Of a stretch of DNA of 42,300 nucleotides, positions 7,320 to 17,068 are shown one piece after another. This DNA is from Verrucomicrobiota bacterium (GTDB lineage Bacteria > Verrucomicrobiota > Verrucomicrobiia > Limisphaerales > JADLHS01): NCBI GenBank assembly GCA_025350905.1, contig JANXWY010000256.1, positions 1 to 42,300 of the forward strand, written 5' to 3'. Positions within the stretch are counted from its first letter, which is position 1. Every line of letters starts with the position of its first letter. Made by a program: the position numbers and the translations under genes. The notes under the pieces were generated by a model, which saw only the letters and a list, made by a program, of their open reading frames with translations, had not been told where the DNA came from and ran no database searches.

Positions 7320-7773
7320 CGTTGCCCCGGCGCCGCGCATCTTCATTTCGGCGAGGGCGGGGCAATTGTTTTCTGGTCATCGCTGGATTGGTCGGCACGG
7401 CGGGCATCGCGGCGGACCCGATGGCTGGTCGCTGGGTGCCGACCAACGCGACCCCAATGGCCAAACCTGCGGCCCGATTTCTGAGGAAAAGTGGCGGAGG
7501 TTAATGACGCATCGGCCTTGCGCCATGACTACAGTTCGTTTCCGTCCGGTCACACGGCGACTGCGGCGGGTTTCGCTGTTGCCTTGGCGTGGACGGCCCG
7601 GCGGTGGGTTGGGTCGCGATGAGTTGGATGCCGGGCGTGGGTTGGTCCCGGATTTGCGTGGAAGCCCACCATTTTCCGAGGTGATGGCCGGACTGATTTT
7701 CGGCCTGGCGACGGCGTTGGTAGTCTTGCGAGCCTTCGGTTGGCCACGGCTTGAACGGACGAATGCGGGCTAG
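7320..7773 (+). pseudogene. Decayed PAP2-family phosphatase gene between pheS and pheT
   Basis: Three frames hold pieces of one PAP2 (type 2 phosphatidic acid phosphatase-like) membrane protein. Frame 2 has FLVIAGLVGTAGIAADPMAG and RWVPTNATPMAKPAARF, ending at TAA 7502-7504. Frame 3 has RHDYSSFPSGHTATAAGFAV, containing the family SGH signature, ending at TGA 7620-7622. Later pieces are SRICVEAHHF and, in frame 1, EVMAGLIFGLATALVVLRAF, matching the third PAP2 motif (SR, H, D/E-V-x-A-G). Several shifts and stops break it, so it cannot make a functional enzyme. Residues 7223-7320 hold nothing recognisable. It fills most of an unusually long pheS-pheT gap. Confidence 0.75.
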
Positions 7774-7857
7774 CGAGCTGGTTCGGTGGCGGCGAAAAAT
7801 CGTTTGGGTCGCGCTGGCTTCTATGATTTACTCCCGCCGCACAGAATTTGTAGCGCA

Positions 7858-10278
7858 ATGAAAGTCACCCTAAACTGGCTCAAACAATACGTTGATTTTA
7901 ACTGGTCGCCTGAAGAATTGACCGAGCGCCTCACCATGCTCGGGCTCGAGGTTGAGGGCGTGCAGAAAATCGCCGGCGCATTCGAGGGGATCGTCGTCGC
8001 CCAAATTCTCACCCGAGACAAGGTACCCGGCTCGGATAAATTGTCCGTCTGCAAGGTCAACGATGGCCGCGGCGAACGCACCATCATTTGCGGCGCGCAG
8101 AATCATCAACCCGGCGACAAGGTCCCGCTGATCTTACCGAACTTCGCCCTGCCACTGAAAGCCGGCGACCCGGAGCCGTTCGTCATCAAGGAACGCAAAG
8201 TTTTTGGCGTCACGAGCCAGGGTATGATGTGTTCGCCCCAGGAACTAGGATTGCCCGATCTAGTGGACGGCCTGCTCATCCTGCCCGCGGAGGCGCCGGT
8301 CGGCCAGCCATTCGCAGAATATCTTGGACGCAGCGGCGGGGATGTGGTTTATGACCTTGAGGTGACGCCGAACCGACCCGATTTGAACAGCGTCATTGGA
8401 ATTGCGCGCGAGATCGCGGCGGCCACCGGAAATCCGCTACGGCTTCCGGAATTCAAAATTCAAAATTCAAAATTCAAAATTGAAGAACTGGTCGCCGTGC
8501 GAATCGAAGATGCGGAGTCGTGTCCGCGTTACACCGCGCGCGTTATCCAAGGGGTGAAGCTTGGGCCCAGCCCGGATTGGTTACGTTCGACGCTGGAGCG
8601 CGTCGGCATTCGCAGCATCAGCAACGTGGTGGACGTGACGAATTACGTCATGCTCGAAACCGGCCAGCCGTTGCATGCGTTTGATTATCAGCTCATCGCC
8701 AAGGCCGCAGACGGCCAGCCGACCCTCGTGGTCCGCCGCGCTGCAACCGATGAAAAATTTCGGACGCTAGACCAACAAACCCGCACGTTGACGGCCGAAA
8801 TGCTTTTGATTGCCGATGCGCAGAAGGGCATCGCACTCGCCGGCGTCATGGGGGGCGCCAACACGGAAATCAACGAACAGACGGTGGACGTTTTGCTGGA
8901 GAGTGCGTATTTCTCGCCGACCAATATCCGGCGCACGAGCAAACAACTCGGGCTCCGCAGTGAGTCCAGCTACCGCTTCGAACGCGGCGCGGACGTGGGC
9001 CTCTGCGATTGGGCCAGCCAACGCGCGGCACAATTGATTCAGGAAACGGCGGGCGGACAGTTGGCCGAGGGCGTGGTGGATTGTTACCCGAATCCGGCAC
9101 CGCGCAAAAGCATCACGTTGCGTTTCTCCAAGTCGAAAGATTTGCTGGGCATCGGCATTTCGCACGCCGAACAGGTTTCCTTCCTCACCCAACTCGGCTT
9201 GTCCGTCGTAGAACAACAACCGGGCGAATGCACGGTCAGCATCCCAACCTGGCGGGTGGACTTGAAGCGCGAGGTGGATTTAATCGAAGAAGTGGGCCGG
9301 CTTTACGGCGTGGACAAAATTCCCAGCACTCCGCCGCGAGGGGCGATTGGCAGCAATGACCACGATGCCGTGCACGATCAAATTGCCGAGGCCCGACGGA
9401 TTCTTTGCGGTTTGGGGTTAAACGAAGCACAGGGTCAGACGTTAGTGTCGCGGGCCGAGTGTCGCGGGCCGGGCGCGGAAGTGGTCGCACTGGCGAATCC
9501 ACTGAGCTCCGACATGGATGTGTTGCGGCCGAGTTTGCTGCCCGGACTGATTCAAGCTCTGCGGCACAACGTCAGTCGGAAGAATTACGAAGTGGCGTTG
9601 TTTGAAGTGGGCCGTGGATTCACGCAAGTCGCAGGTCACGCGCAAGAGACTCGCCGCGTTGCCGTGGCCCTCACCGGCCGGCGCCACCTAGCGTTTTGGA
9701 GCGGTGCGGACCGGGACGCGAAGTTCGACGCGTACGATCTGAAAGGGATGCTCGAGGAATTCCTGGAACAGTTCGGCGTGCGCGGTTGCACTTTCACCCG
9801 CCGGGCCGACAGCACCGCGCTCTTTTTGGAATCCGCGAGCCTTCAAATCGGGAAGCAACCCATCGGGGAACTCGGCCAGCTCTTGCCGACCCTGGCCAAG
9901 AAATATGACCTGCGCGACGCCGTGCTGCTGGCCGAGCTCAATTTGGATTGGTTGCTCGCCCGCCGGAATCCGACGAAGTCATTCAAGCCCCTGCCCCAAT
10001 TTCCCAGCATCCGGCGCGACGTGGCAATGCTCGTGGCAGAGGCCACGACCCACGACCTGGTATTGCAAACCGTTAGGCAAACGAAACCCGTAAATTTGGA
10101 ATCGGTGGAATTATTTGATGTCTTTCGCGGCCAGAACGTGCCAGCGGGGCAGAAGAGCCTGGCCTACGCGTTTACCTATCGCGCGGCGGACAAAACGTTG
10201 ACCGACGCCGAGGTCAATGCCGCGCACGACCGGATCGTCGCGCAGCTCCGCCAAGGTCTTACCGCCGTGATTCGTTGA
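7858..10278 (+). CDS. pheT: Phenylalanine-tRNA ligase beta subunit
   Basis: The 806-residue protein starts MKVTLNWLKQYVDFNWSPEE, the standard PheT N-terminus. A tRNA-binding OB fold follows (IVVAQILTRDKVPGSDKLSV, about residues 45-150), then the B3/B4 editing region with EVTPNRPDLNSVIGIAREIA and YVMLETGQPLHAFDY. The B5 domain lies at about 400-490, and a C-terminal anticodon-binding fold contains FPSIRRDVAMLV and FTYRAADKTLTDAEVN. The beta subunit binds tRNA and edits mischarged Tyr-tRNA. At about residues 198-208 the sequence FKIQNSKFKI is encoded by a 7-base tandem repeat. Length is normal; it is separated from pheS by a pseudogene. Confidence 0.97.
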   Translation: MKVTLNWLKQYVDFNWSPEELTERLTMLGLEVEGVQKIAGAFEGIVVAQILTRDKVPGSDKLSVCKVNDGRGERTIICGAQNHQPGDKVPLILPNFALPLKAGDPEPFVIKERKVFGVTSQGMMCSPQELGLPDLVDGLLILPAEAPVGQPFAEYLGRSGGDVVYDLEVTPNRPDLNSVIGIAREIAAATGNPLRLPEFKIQNSKFKIEELVAVRIEDAESCPRYTARVIQGVKLGPSPDWLRSTLERVGIRSISNVVDVTNYVMLETGQPLHAFDYQLIAKAADGQPTLVVRRAATDEKFRTLDQQTRTLTAEMLLIADAQKGIALAGVMGGANTEINEQTVDVLLESAYFSPTNIRRTSKQLGLRSESSYRFERGADVGLCDWASQRAAQLIQETAGGQLAEGVVDCYPNPAPRKSITLRFSKSKDLLGIGISHAEQVSFLTQLGLSVVEQQPGECTVSIPTWRVDLKREVDLIEEVGRLYGVDKIPSTPPRGAIGSNDHDAVHDQIAEARRILCGLGLNEAQGQTLVSRAECRGPGAEVVALANPLSSDMDVLRPSLLPGLIQALRHNVSRKNYEVALFEVGRGFTQVAGHAQETRRVAVALTGRRHLAFWSGADRDAKFDAYDLKGMLEEFLEQFGVRGCTFTRRADSTALFLESASLQIGKQPIGELGQLLPTLAKKYDLRDAVLLAELNLDWLLARRNPTKSFKPLPQFPSIRRDVAMLVAEATTHDLVLQTVRQTKPVNLESVELFDVFRGQNVPAGQKSLAYAFTYRAADKTLTDAEVNAAHDRIVAQLRQGLTAVIR
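8451..8481 (+). repeat. In-frame heptanucleotide tandem repeat inside pheT
   Basis: ATTCAAA occurs four times in direct tandem, followed by a partial ATT, 31 bases in all. It is translated as part of EFKIQNSKFKIEE in a linker after the first editing-domain motif. Being AT-only apart from C, it stands out sharply from the GC-rich gene around it. Confidence 0.9.
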
Positions 10279-10373
10279 CAGGCGGAGCAATTTTGGCCCG
10301 GCGAACGGCACCCCCAAACTGGTTTTTTCCCTAGGAATGACGGCGCCGGATATGGTTAAATGACAATCAGGTT

Positions 10374-11681
10374 ATGAGCCAACGCACACGATTTACCCTA
10401 GCGCAGGAAGACATTCCCAAGGCGTGGTACAATCTCAACGCGGATTTTCCCGAGCCGTTACCGCTGCCGCTGCATCCGGGCACGCGGCAACCCGTGACGC
10501 CGGAGCTGATGCTGGGCCTCTTCCCGGAAAACCTGGTGCGGCAGGAGATGTGTCCGGACCGTTGGGTGGAGGTACCCGAGCCGGTCCGTGACATTTACGC
10601 GCTCTGGCGGCCCACGCCCTTGTTGCGTGCGGTGCGGCTGGAGCAGGCGCTGCAAACGCCGGCGCACATTTACTACAAATATGAAGGCGCCAGCCCCGCC
10701 GGCAGCCACAAGGTCAACACCTCGATCCCGCAAGCCTATTTCAACAAGGTCGCCGGCACCAAACGCCTGGCCACCGAGACCGGCGCGGGCCAATGGGGTT
10801 CGTCGCTGGCCCTGGCCTGCCAGTTATTCGGATTGGAGTGCAACGTCTACATGGTCAAGGTGAGCTACCATCAAAAGCCCTATCGCCGCATGCTCATGCA
10901 CACTTGGGGCGCCACCGTACATCCGAGCCCCAGCGACCAGACGAACTACGGCCGCCAGTTGCTGGCCGCAGATCCGAATTGTCAGGGCAGCCTCGGCATC
11001 GCCATCAGCGAAGCCATTGAAGACACCGCCACCCATCCGGACACCAAGTATTCGCTGGGCAGCGTGCTGAACCACGTCTGCCTGCACCAGACCGTCATCG
11101 GTCAGGAATCCATCCGGCAAATGGAGTTGGCGGGGGAAGAGCCGGACACCATCTTTGGCTGCGCCGGCGGCGGCAGCAACTTCGCCGGCATCGCCTTCCC
11201 ATTCATTCAAAAGAAAATCACGGAAGGCAAAAAATACCGCATCGTGGCGGTCGAACCGAGCGCCTGCCCGTCCCTCACGGCCGGCGAACTCCGCTATGAC
11301 TTTGGCGATACGGCGGAGACGACCCCGCTGATGATGATGTACACGCTGGGCCACAAGTTCATGCCGCCCCCGATTCATGCAGGCGGCCTGCGTTACCACG
11401 GCATGGCGCCGATGGTCAGCCACGCCTTGAAACTCGGGCTGATCGAAGCCCAGGCCATTCACCAGACCAAAGTCTTCGAGGCGGGCATCTTGTTTGCGCG
11501 CAGCGAAGGGATCGTGCCCGCCCCGGAATCAGCCCATGCCATCGCGGCGGTGATTCAGGAAGCCATCGCGGCGCGGGAAGCCGGGCAGAAGCGGGTGCTG
11601 CTGTTCAACCTTTCCGGCCATGGACTCCTCGATCTGAGTTCTTTTGAAAGCTACTTGTCCGGGAAAATCCAGGATGTTTAA
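10374..11681 (+). CDS. Tryptophan synthase beta chain-like PLP enzyme (TrpB2 type)
   Basis: The 435-residue protein matches the TrpB2 branch, longer than classical TrpB. The cofactor site reads [14 protein letters not shown] with the probable Schiff-base lysine K113. [16 protein letters not shown] follows near residue 134, and the phosphate-binding GCAGGGSN is at 262-269. The C-terminus has [16 protein letters not shown] and the serine-rich [10 protein letters not shown]. TrpB condenses indole with serine to make tryptophan; TrpB2 members often lack a neighbouring trpA, as here, and may work with free indole. ATG at 10374 follows CAGGTT. The start and the N-terminal [18 protein letters not shown] agree with that subfamily. 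Confidence 0.93.
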   Translation: MSQRTRFTLAQEDIPKAWYNLNADFPEPLPLPLHPGTRQPVTPELMLGLFPENLVRQEMCPDRWVEVPEPVRDIYALWRPTPLLRAVRLEQALQTPAHIYYKYEGASPAGSHKVNTSIPQAYFNKVAGTKRLATETGAGQWGSSLALACQLFGLECNVYMVKVSYHQKPYRRMLMHTWGATVHPSPSDQTNYGRQLLAADPNCQGSLGIAISEAIEDTATHPDTKYSLGSVLNHVCLHQTVIGQESIRQMELAGEEPDTIFGCAGGGSNFAGIAFPFIQKKITEGKKYRIVAVEPSACPSLTAGELRYDFGDTAETTPLMMMYTLGHKFMPPPIHAGGLRYHGMAPMVSHALKLGLIEAQAIHQTKVFEAGILFARSEGIVPAPESAHAIAAVIQEAIAAREAGQKRVLLFNLSGHGLLDLSSFESYLSGKIQDV

Positions 11682-11720
11682 ACCCGAATCTAAACCAAAC
11701 CAGACCCCCAAAATCCACTC

Positions 11721-12617
11721 ATGAAAATCCAACTCAACTCCGCACTGTTCGTTGCCGGCCTGCTGGTCGTGCCTGCGGTGCTCCAGGCTCAACCCACCGC
11801 GCACTATGTCGCCGGCAGTGAAGGCATCAAGGGGGCGTCCCTCCCGCCGCCAGGCTGGTATCTGCGGGACTACAACGTGGCGTACCACGCCACGCAGGTG
11901 AATGATCCCGCGGGTCAAGAGATCCCCGGATTGGACCCTAAAATAACGACCTATGCCAACGTGCCTCGCGTCATCTGGATCACAGAAACGAAATTCCTCG
12001 GCGGCAATCTTGGCGTCGACGCCTTGGTGCCCCTGATCTACCAGAGCTTGGTGGTCAATACTCCCGGCCCGCGCTACAACAGCGACACTTTCGTCATTGG
12101 CGATATTTTCGCCGAGGGTACTTGGTCCTGGCGCCTCAAGCATTTTGATTTCTCCCTCGGCGCCGGCGTTTGGGCGCCCACGGGCGACTCCGCCGCGCCC
12201 CTCACGACCAAAGGCGGCAAAGGCTACTGGACCCCCATGTTTACGGCTGGAGTGACCTGGTACATTGACGAAAAGAAAACCTGGGCGGTCTCCGCGCTCA
12301 ACCGGTACGAGTTCAACACCGAACAGCGCTATGTCGACATTACCCCCGGCCAGGCCTACACCCTCGAATGGGGGATCAGCAAAACGGTACATCAGACGAT
12401 TGATCTGGGCGTGGTGGGTTACTACCAGCAACAAATGACCGGCGGCGATGTCGCGGGCTCGTCCGCTCACGATCGCGCGGCCGCGGTCGGCCCGGAAATC
12501 CTCGTGGCGTTTCCGGACTCCGCGCTTTCGCTTTCCTTGCGTTACCTTTATGAATTCATGGCCCGCGATCGCGCACAGGGCGGGACCATTGCGTTAACGG
12601 TGACCAAAAAGTTCTGA
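11721..12617 (+). CDS. Outer-membrane beta-barrel protein, phenol-degradation MetA/SphA-like family
   Basis: The 298-residue protein has a clear signal peptide (LFVAGLLVVPAVLQAQ) and then alternating amphipathic strands with aromatic girdles, ending in TVTKKF, a terminal-phenylalanine beta-strand typical of outer-membrane barrels. Segments such as HYVAGSEGIKGASLPPPGWY, VDALVPLIY, FSLGAGVWAPTG and YWTPMFTAGVTWYID match my memory of the 'transporter'/Phenol_MetA_deg family (PF13557). Members are thought to form channels for hydrophobic or organic compounds; the substrate is unknown. It follows the TrpB-like gene by 39 bases and might share its transcript. Confidence 0.78.
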   Translation: MKIQLNSALFVAGLLVVPAVLQAQPTAHYVAGSEGIKGASLPPPGWYLRDYNVAYHATQVNDPAGQEIPGLDPKITTYANVPRVIWITETKFLGGNLGVDALVPLIYQSLVVNTPGPRYNSDTFVIGDIFAEGTWSWRLKHFDFSLGAGVWAPTGDSAAPLTTKGGKGYWTPMFTAGVTWYIDEKKTWAVSALNRYEFNTEQRYVDITPGQAYTLEWGISKTVHQTIDLGVVGYYQQQMTGGDVAGSSAHDRAAAVGPEILVAFPDSALSLSLRYLYEFMARDRAQGGTIALTVTKKF

Positions 12618-12655
12618 GCAGGTTTCCCTGCCTGGGCCACCGGCGACTAGCCCAC

Positions 12656-12701
12656 CGCAAGCGTCGCGACCGAACCGACGGTCGACAAACCCCCGCTTGC
12701 G
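12656..12701. repeat. Inverted repeat in the convergent gap
   Basis: CGCAAGCG (12656-12663) is the reverse complement of CGCTTGCG (12694-12701), with a smaller CGACCG/CGGTCG pair between. It lies between two convergent genes (ends at 12617 and 12975) and could end transcription from the left, though no T-tract follows. The remainder of the 357-base gap contains no gene I can support. Confidence 0.35.
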
Positions 12702-12974
12702 TCCGAGCGGAGGCGAGCGTGCAAACGGAGGACCGGGCCAGCGCTCCGGACGCTCTCCAAAAATGGAGGTAGTGGTCGAGTTTCAAACCGCAAATCAGCG
12801 CCCGAATGTCGATTCAAACAACCGTGTGAAATTTGCAGGCTAACACTCGTGGCGAAACCAATCCGCGCCCATGACTCCTTGGACTGGAACATTGGCAACG
12901 CCTTCCCGATTCGCGGCGAGAGGTAATTGAACTGGGCTATCCCATAAAACTGGGACTGAAAGCCAGGCAAGCCT

Positions 12975-15800
12975 CTACGGTGTCGCCCGTGCCCGAAAGG
13001 AAAGACCCGGAGAAGTGACCACCACTGAGTTGGTGAATACCGGCGAGCCCGTCAGCGGAATGGTGTTGGTGACCAGGGCCACCCAGTTCATCAAGTTGGT
13101 CGAGCTTTCCAGCACATAACTGACGCCGGGTTTGCCGGTGACAGCAAGTGGCAATCGACCTCCCACCGGAGTGCCCGATTGCCAGTTCAACACTGGCACG
13201 CGGCTTTGCAGCGTGAACATGTCGAGGACCTGGTTGTGGTCATCGTAGGTTTCCCAGGCAAGCACCGAGCCATTCACTTCCATGATGTCGTAGTGGTACT
13301 TGCTCCATTCAACTATTTGCGTGAACGGCCAGGCGGCCACAACCTGGGTGTCCAAGGCGCCGCCACCACCGCCGCTGACGACATACACCACTCCGTTAGT
13401 CGCCCCGCGTTGATAGGAGTGCTGATGGCCGCTGATGACGATGTCCACATTTTTCTGGGTGAACAGCGGCACCCAGTCCGAGCGGACAAAAGGTTCACCG
13501 ATATAGCCGCCGCCGTTCCACACGTTGACATACGGCGGCCGGTGGAAACAGACGATCCGAAAGGCGGCCTGCTGGGTTTCGGGGCGGCTGAGTTCCGTTT
13601 GCAGCCAGTTGAATTGTTCCGGGGCCGAGCTGGTGTCGACTTCGCTATCGAGGAAGATGAAACGGCTGTTGCCATAGTCGAAAGCGAACCAGGCTTCGTT
13701 GCCGGGCAGCGTGCTGTAGGCGTAAGCGAGTGCATGTTCGCCATCGTGATTACCGCGCGCATAGATGACCGGCGTGGTTTGGGCGGCGTTGAGAGTTTCA
13801 AGCGGTTTGAACCAATAGTCGTGCCACTCGGCAATGGCGTTACCGCTGTTCACCATGTCGCCAGCCACGCAAATCAGGTTCGGCGCGTGCGCCAGGAGGT
13901 TGGTCACATGCGTCGCCAGCGTGACCGTTCCGGCATGATTGTCGCCCCACCATGCGGTCACAAACGGACTCGTACGTTTGGGCGCGGTGCTAAAGGCGAA
14001 GGTGGCGGTGGCGGCTGCCCCGCTGCGGACGCGATAGACATATTCCGTCTCCGTCGCCAAACCGGGAATCGTGGCCCGATGTACAAAATGGGTGGCATCA
14101 ATTTGCAACGATTCAATCTGGCTCAGCGTATTTTCGATAAGGTTGCTGCGGCCCCAATCCACGAAATGCCGCGCCAGATTGCCGTCGGTTTCCCAGATCA
14201 GCGTCATGGCGTTGGTCCGCACATCCTGCAGCATCGGCTGCTTGGTGATGGTGGGTGTGGGCAGCGGAAAAGGCTTTTGCAATCGCACGATCAAGTCGTC
14301 GGCCATGCTGTCATTGTCCGCGTCGCGGCGATGCTTGCCGACGATTTCGAGCCGCAGCCTGCGCGTGCCGGCCGGCAGCAAACCCGACAGGTTGCGTTGC
14401 AACCACACGCTATTGGCGGCAATGATGCAGCGAACCGCGGACAGTTCCTGGTTGGCGGCATCGAGATAGCCGACGCGGTAAAAGACCTGATCATCAAACG
14501 TCCCCGCGCCGTATAGATTTCGCAACCAGGCTTCGGCATCGAGCACGGCGCCACTGTCGAGATCGCTGGGCGTGAACCCGGCGGCGATCAAATCAATGTC
14601 CTGCCGCACGATGGCGTTGCTGGCGGACGTGTTAATGCCACCGTGGAAAAAGTTGACCCCGCCGTGCGGCGAGCCTTTGGGACCGGCGCTGGTGAGCACG
14701 ACCGGACTACCGGCCAGGGTCTGCCAACTGGCGAAGAACGATTCAAAACCGCCGTTGGTTTGCAGCGCTTGGCCGAACAGTGGATTAAGATTGCCGGCGG
14801 AGCCAAAGACCGAAAAGTCCCCATCGGAAACATCCGTCACCGCCGGAACGCCAACGGCTGTGATTCGAATGCGGTAATTGTTTGTATCACCCAGCGCAGG
14901 GTTGATCGCCCACGTATAATTGCTTTGGCTCAATCCGACTTGGGCCAAGCCTAGAAAAAAGACTCCCCCGCGATACAGGTCAATTTGGGCGAGGCCACTC
15001 GGATTGGCCACCGTCCACGAGATCGTCGGCGAGCTGCCCGCTTGATAATTTTCACCGCCATTCGGGGTAACAACGTGGAGTGAACTGGGCGGAGCCGGGA
15101 GCGGTATGCCGGCCGCCGTCGCCCCACCAAGCGCGGCAATATCGGCGGCGAGCATGGCTTCCGGGCGAAGTTGCACACTGTTGACATAGCCGGCGGCATT
15201 CTCCGAATTCTCATCGGCAAACAAGAGCACGGTTGCGCCCAGGGCCCAACGTCCGTCCACCGCGGGGCCGCCGACTTGCTGGACTTGCGTGCCGTTGATG
15301 AAACTCGTCAATGTGCCGGCCACCCCGTCCACCACGACCGCGAGCCGATTCCAAGTCCCATCGGCTACCGTGCCGCCATACACGCCGGAGATGCCGAGGC
15401 CGCGGCTGCCATTAATAAACCATTCACCATCGTCGTTGTTGGCAGGATTGGTTTGGTAAAGGACCGCCCAAGGATCGACATGGCTCGGGAACATCACGTC
15501 GAAAATGAGGGTGTATTGATTCAACAGACTGCCCCCGCCATTCGCACCCAGTCCATGCTGCAGGTTGAAATAGCTGCCGCGGGTGAAGGTCGCGACCTGG
15601 GCGGATTGCCCGCCGATGGTGGCCGTGGTGAAAGTGACTCCGGCACTCGAAGCCGGCGCGGCGAAACTGGTGGTCAGGGCGCTGCCACCGACCGAAGAGC
15701 TCAGGTTGCCGTCAAAGTCATACTGAGCCACGGCCGCAGGCAGAGGCGAGGTCCCAAACCAAGAAGTCAGGAAAAACACCACTACTGCTGCGTATTTCAT
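12975..15800 (-). CDS. Secreted metallophosphoesterase with LamG-like and fibronectin-like domains
   Basis: The 941-residue protein has a signal peptide (VVVFFLTSWFGTSPLPAAVA). A LamG-like sandwich (about 25-225) is followed by a strand-rich domain starting VTPNGGENYQAGSSPTISW (245-332), a carbohydrate-binding-like segment (340-510), and a fibronectin/purple-acid-phosphatase N-domain (about 515-605, TEYVYRVRSG). The metallophosphoesterase domain holds all metal ligands: WWGDNHAG (D620, H622), AGDMV (D648), RGNHD (N684, H685), CFHRPP (H753), GHQHS (H792, H794). A C-terminal sandwich (VSYVLESSTNLMNW) of a kind common in Verrucomicrobiota secreted proteins ends it. It probably removes phosphate from extracellular esters. 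The TPR gene ends 6 bases before its start, so they form an operon. Confidence 0.9.
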   Translation of the reverse strand: MKYAAVVVFFLTSWFGTSPLPAAVAQYDFDGNLSSSVGGSALTTSFAAPASSAGVTFTTATIGGQSAQVATFTRGSYFNLQHGLGANGGGSLLNQYTLIFDVMFPSHVDPWAVLYQTNPANNDDGEWFINGSRGLGISGVYGGTVADGTWNRLAVVVDGVAGTLTSFINGTQVQQVGGPAVDGRWALGATVLLFADENSENAAGYVNSVQLRPEAMLAADIAALGGATAAGIPLPAPPSSLHVVTPNGGENYQAGSSPTISWTVANPSGLAQIDLYRGGVFFLGLAQVGLSQSNYTWAINPALGDTNNYRIRITAVGVPAVTDVSDGDFSVFGSAGNLNPLFGQALQTNGGFESFFASWQTLAGSPVVLTSAGPKGSPHGGVNFFHGGINTSASNAIVRQDIDLIAAGFTPSDLDSGAVLDAEAWLRNLYGAGTFDDQVFYRVGYLDAANQELSAVRCIIAANSVWLQRNLSGLLPAGTRRLRLEIVGKHRRDADNDSMADDLIVRLQKPFPLPTPTITKQPMLQDVRTNAMTLIWETDGNLARHFVDWGRSNLIENTLSQIESLQIDATHFVHRATIPGLATETEYVYRVRSGAAATATFAFSTAPKRTSPFVTAWWGDNHAGTVTLATHVTNLLAHAPNLICVAGDMVNSGNAIAEWHDYWFKPLETLNAAQTTPVIYARGNHDGEHALAYAYSTLPGNEAWFAFDYGNSRFIFLDSEVDTSSAPEQFNWLQTELSRPETQQAAFRIVCFHRPPYVNVWNGGGYIGEPFVRSDWVPLFTQKNVDIVISGHQHSYQRGATNGVVYVVSGGGGGALDTQVVAAWPFTQIVEWSKYHYDIMEVNGSVLAWETYDDHNQVLDMFTLQSRVPVLNWQSGTPVGGRLPLAVTGKPGVSYVLESSTNLMNWVALVTNTIPLTGSPVFTNSVVVTSPGLSFRARATP

Positions 15801-15806
15801 AAAGAT

Positions 15807-16826
15807 TTATTCAACTTGCTGCTCGGCTAAGTTCGGTTCGGCCACCGGTTTATTGTCCGCGCCACCGTCCCTCGCCAGCGACGCCAGCGACGCCGCCACT
15901 TTCGCTCGCAATTGAATTGTGGCGGAGGACGTCCGCATGCGCGAGGGCAGCGCATCAATTGTTTGCAAGGTGGCTGCAAATACTGGCTGTGCATTTTGCG
16001 GTCGGCCCGCGCCCAGCAGGATTTCGCCCTTCCACGCCAGCCACGTCTCCTTCCGATTCGCGCGGACGATGATCGTCTCCAACCGGGCCAACGCCGCGTC
16101 CGGTCGCTGGCGCTTCAATTCGTATTCGATCGCCGCCTTTTGAAAGGTGACTACCCAGCCCAACCGGGCCAACCCGTCATCCAACCCTTGGATGGCCTCG
16201 CCCACGCCGAACTCGGTCGCTTGCAGGCTGGCACGCTCGAGAAATTCCTCGGGCGGCGGACTGCCCGCCGCCGCGAGGGCACTTGAATAATCGGCGATAG
16301 CCGCTCGGCGTTCCCCCAAGCGGGCGAGGACCCGCGCGCGACCGAGCAAGGCCACGCGGTTGGTCGGAACGCGGGCGAGAAATTCATCAAAAGCCGCGCG
16401 GGCGTCGGGATCTTCACCCAGGTCCACGCACAATTGGGCCCGCCCGAGGAGCAGCGGAGCGGAATCGGGCGCCAACTTACCAGCGAGCGTGTAATCGCTC
16501 CGCGCCTCCGCCCAGTCCCCGTGCAACCGGTAGATGTCACCGCGTTGAACCAGCACCTCCACGTTGCTTTGGTTGGTGCTGAGTTGCGCGGTCAGCAGCC
16601 GGATGCGGGCGGTCAAATCTTCGTGCGCCAAAACCGTCCCGGCGCCGATGGCGCCCAGCGCCAAGCCCAGCACTGCGTTGATCAGGAAACGACGCGAACT
16701 GGCACTGACCTGGGTCCGTTGTGTTCGGCAAATAAGGCGCGGGATAATCCGCCGGGCAGCGGCGACTAGGATAAACACGGGCGTTTTCCAACCAGCGCTT
16801 GGCGCCAATGTTAACGTGGCCTTCAT
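15807..16826 (-). CDS. TPR-repeat protein, probably membrane-anchored
   Basis: The 339-residue protein has a positively charged N-terminal region of about 45 residues, then a single hydrophobic segment (FLINAVLGLALGAIGAGTVL). Tetratricopeptide-like helical pairs follow from about residue 75 (VEVLVQRGDIYRLHGDWAEA, LLLGRAQLCVDLGEDPDARA, VALLGRARVLARLGERRAAI). TPRs bind partner proteins; no enzyme motif is visible. The gene ends 6 bases before the metallophosphoesterase ATG and was probably transcribed with it, suggesting a role in handling that exported enzyme. The ATG at 16826 is used, but the long basic leader before the hydrophobic segment is unusual. Confidence 0.8.
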   Translation of the reverse strand: MKATLTLAPSAGWKTPVFILVAAARRIIPRLICRTQRTQVSASSRRFLINAVLGLALGAIGAGTVLAHEDLTARIRLLTAQLSTNQSNVEVLVQRGDIYRLHGDWAEARSDYTLAGKLAPDSAPLLLGRAQLCVDLGEDPDARAAFDEFLARVPTNRVALLGRARVLARLGERRAAIADYSSALAAAGSPPPEEFLERASLQATEFGVGEAIQGLDDGLARLGWVVTFQKAAIEYELKRQRPDAALARLETIIVRANRKETWLAWKGEILLGAGRPQNAQPVFAATLQTIDALPSRMRTSSATIQLRAKVAASLASLARDGGADNKPVAEPNLAEQQVE

Positions 16827-17068
16827 CGAAAATACAACGATGGCATCCTCTCACTTAGCCCTGCGGGTGGCAAGCGAGGCTGCGTCGCGGAAAATGAGTT
16901 CCGGCCGCAGCCCGCGCGCCTGGGGCCGCGTAAACGTGGAACTCCAAACCCACCAGCCGCTAGCTTTGCGGGCCGTTTGCGGCAGCACCCCAATCCGTGC
17001 GTTACGCGCTTAGCCATAGGTCTGACCTTGTCCTCAGTCGTCTTCCGCCGCTAAAATGGACGGACATT

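Noticed and set aside
7219-7773. Continuous 184-residue frame between pheS and pheT
   Set aside because: Most of this frame has no family resemblance. PAP2 motifs occur in parts of three frames, so it is a pseudogene, and only its last segment coincides with this frame.
12647-12970. 107-residue frame between convergent genes
   Set aside because: No recognisable domain and no sign of a start signal; it lies in the gap with the inverted repeat.
13179-14516. 445-residue frame opposite the metallophosphoesterase
   Set aside because: Low-complexity arginine/valine composition; the minus strand holds the gene with all metal ligands.
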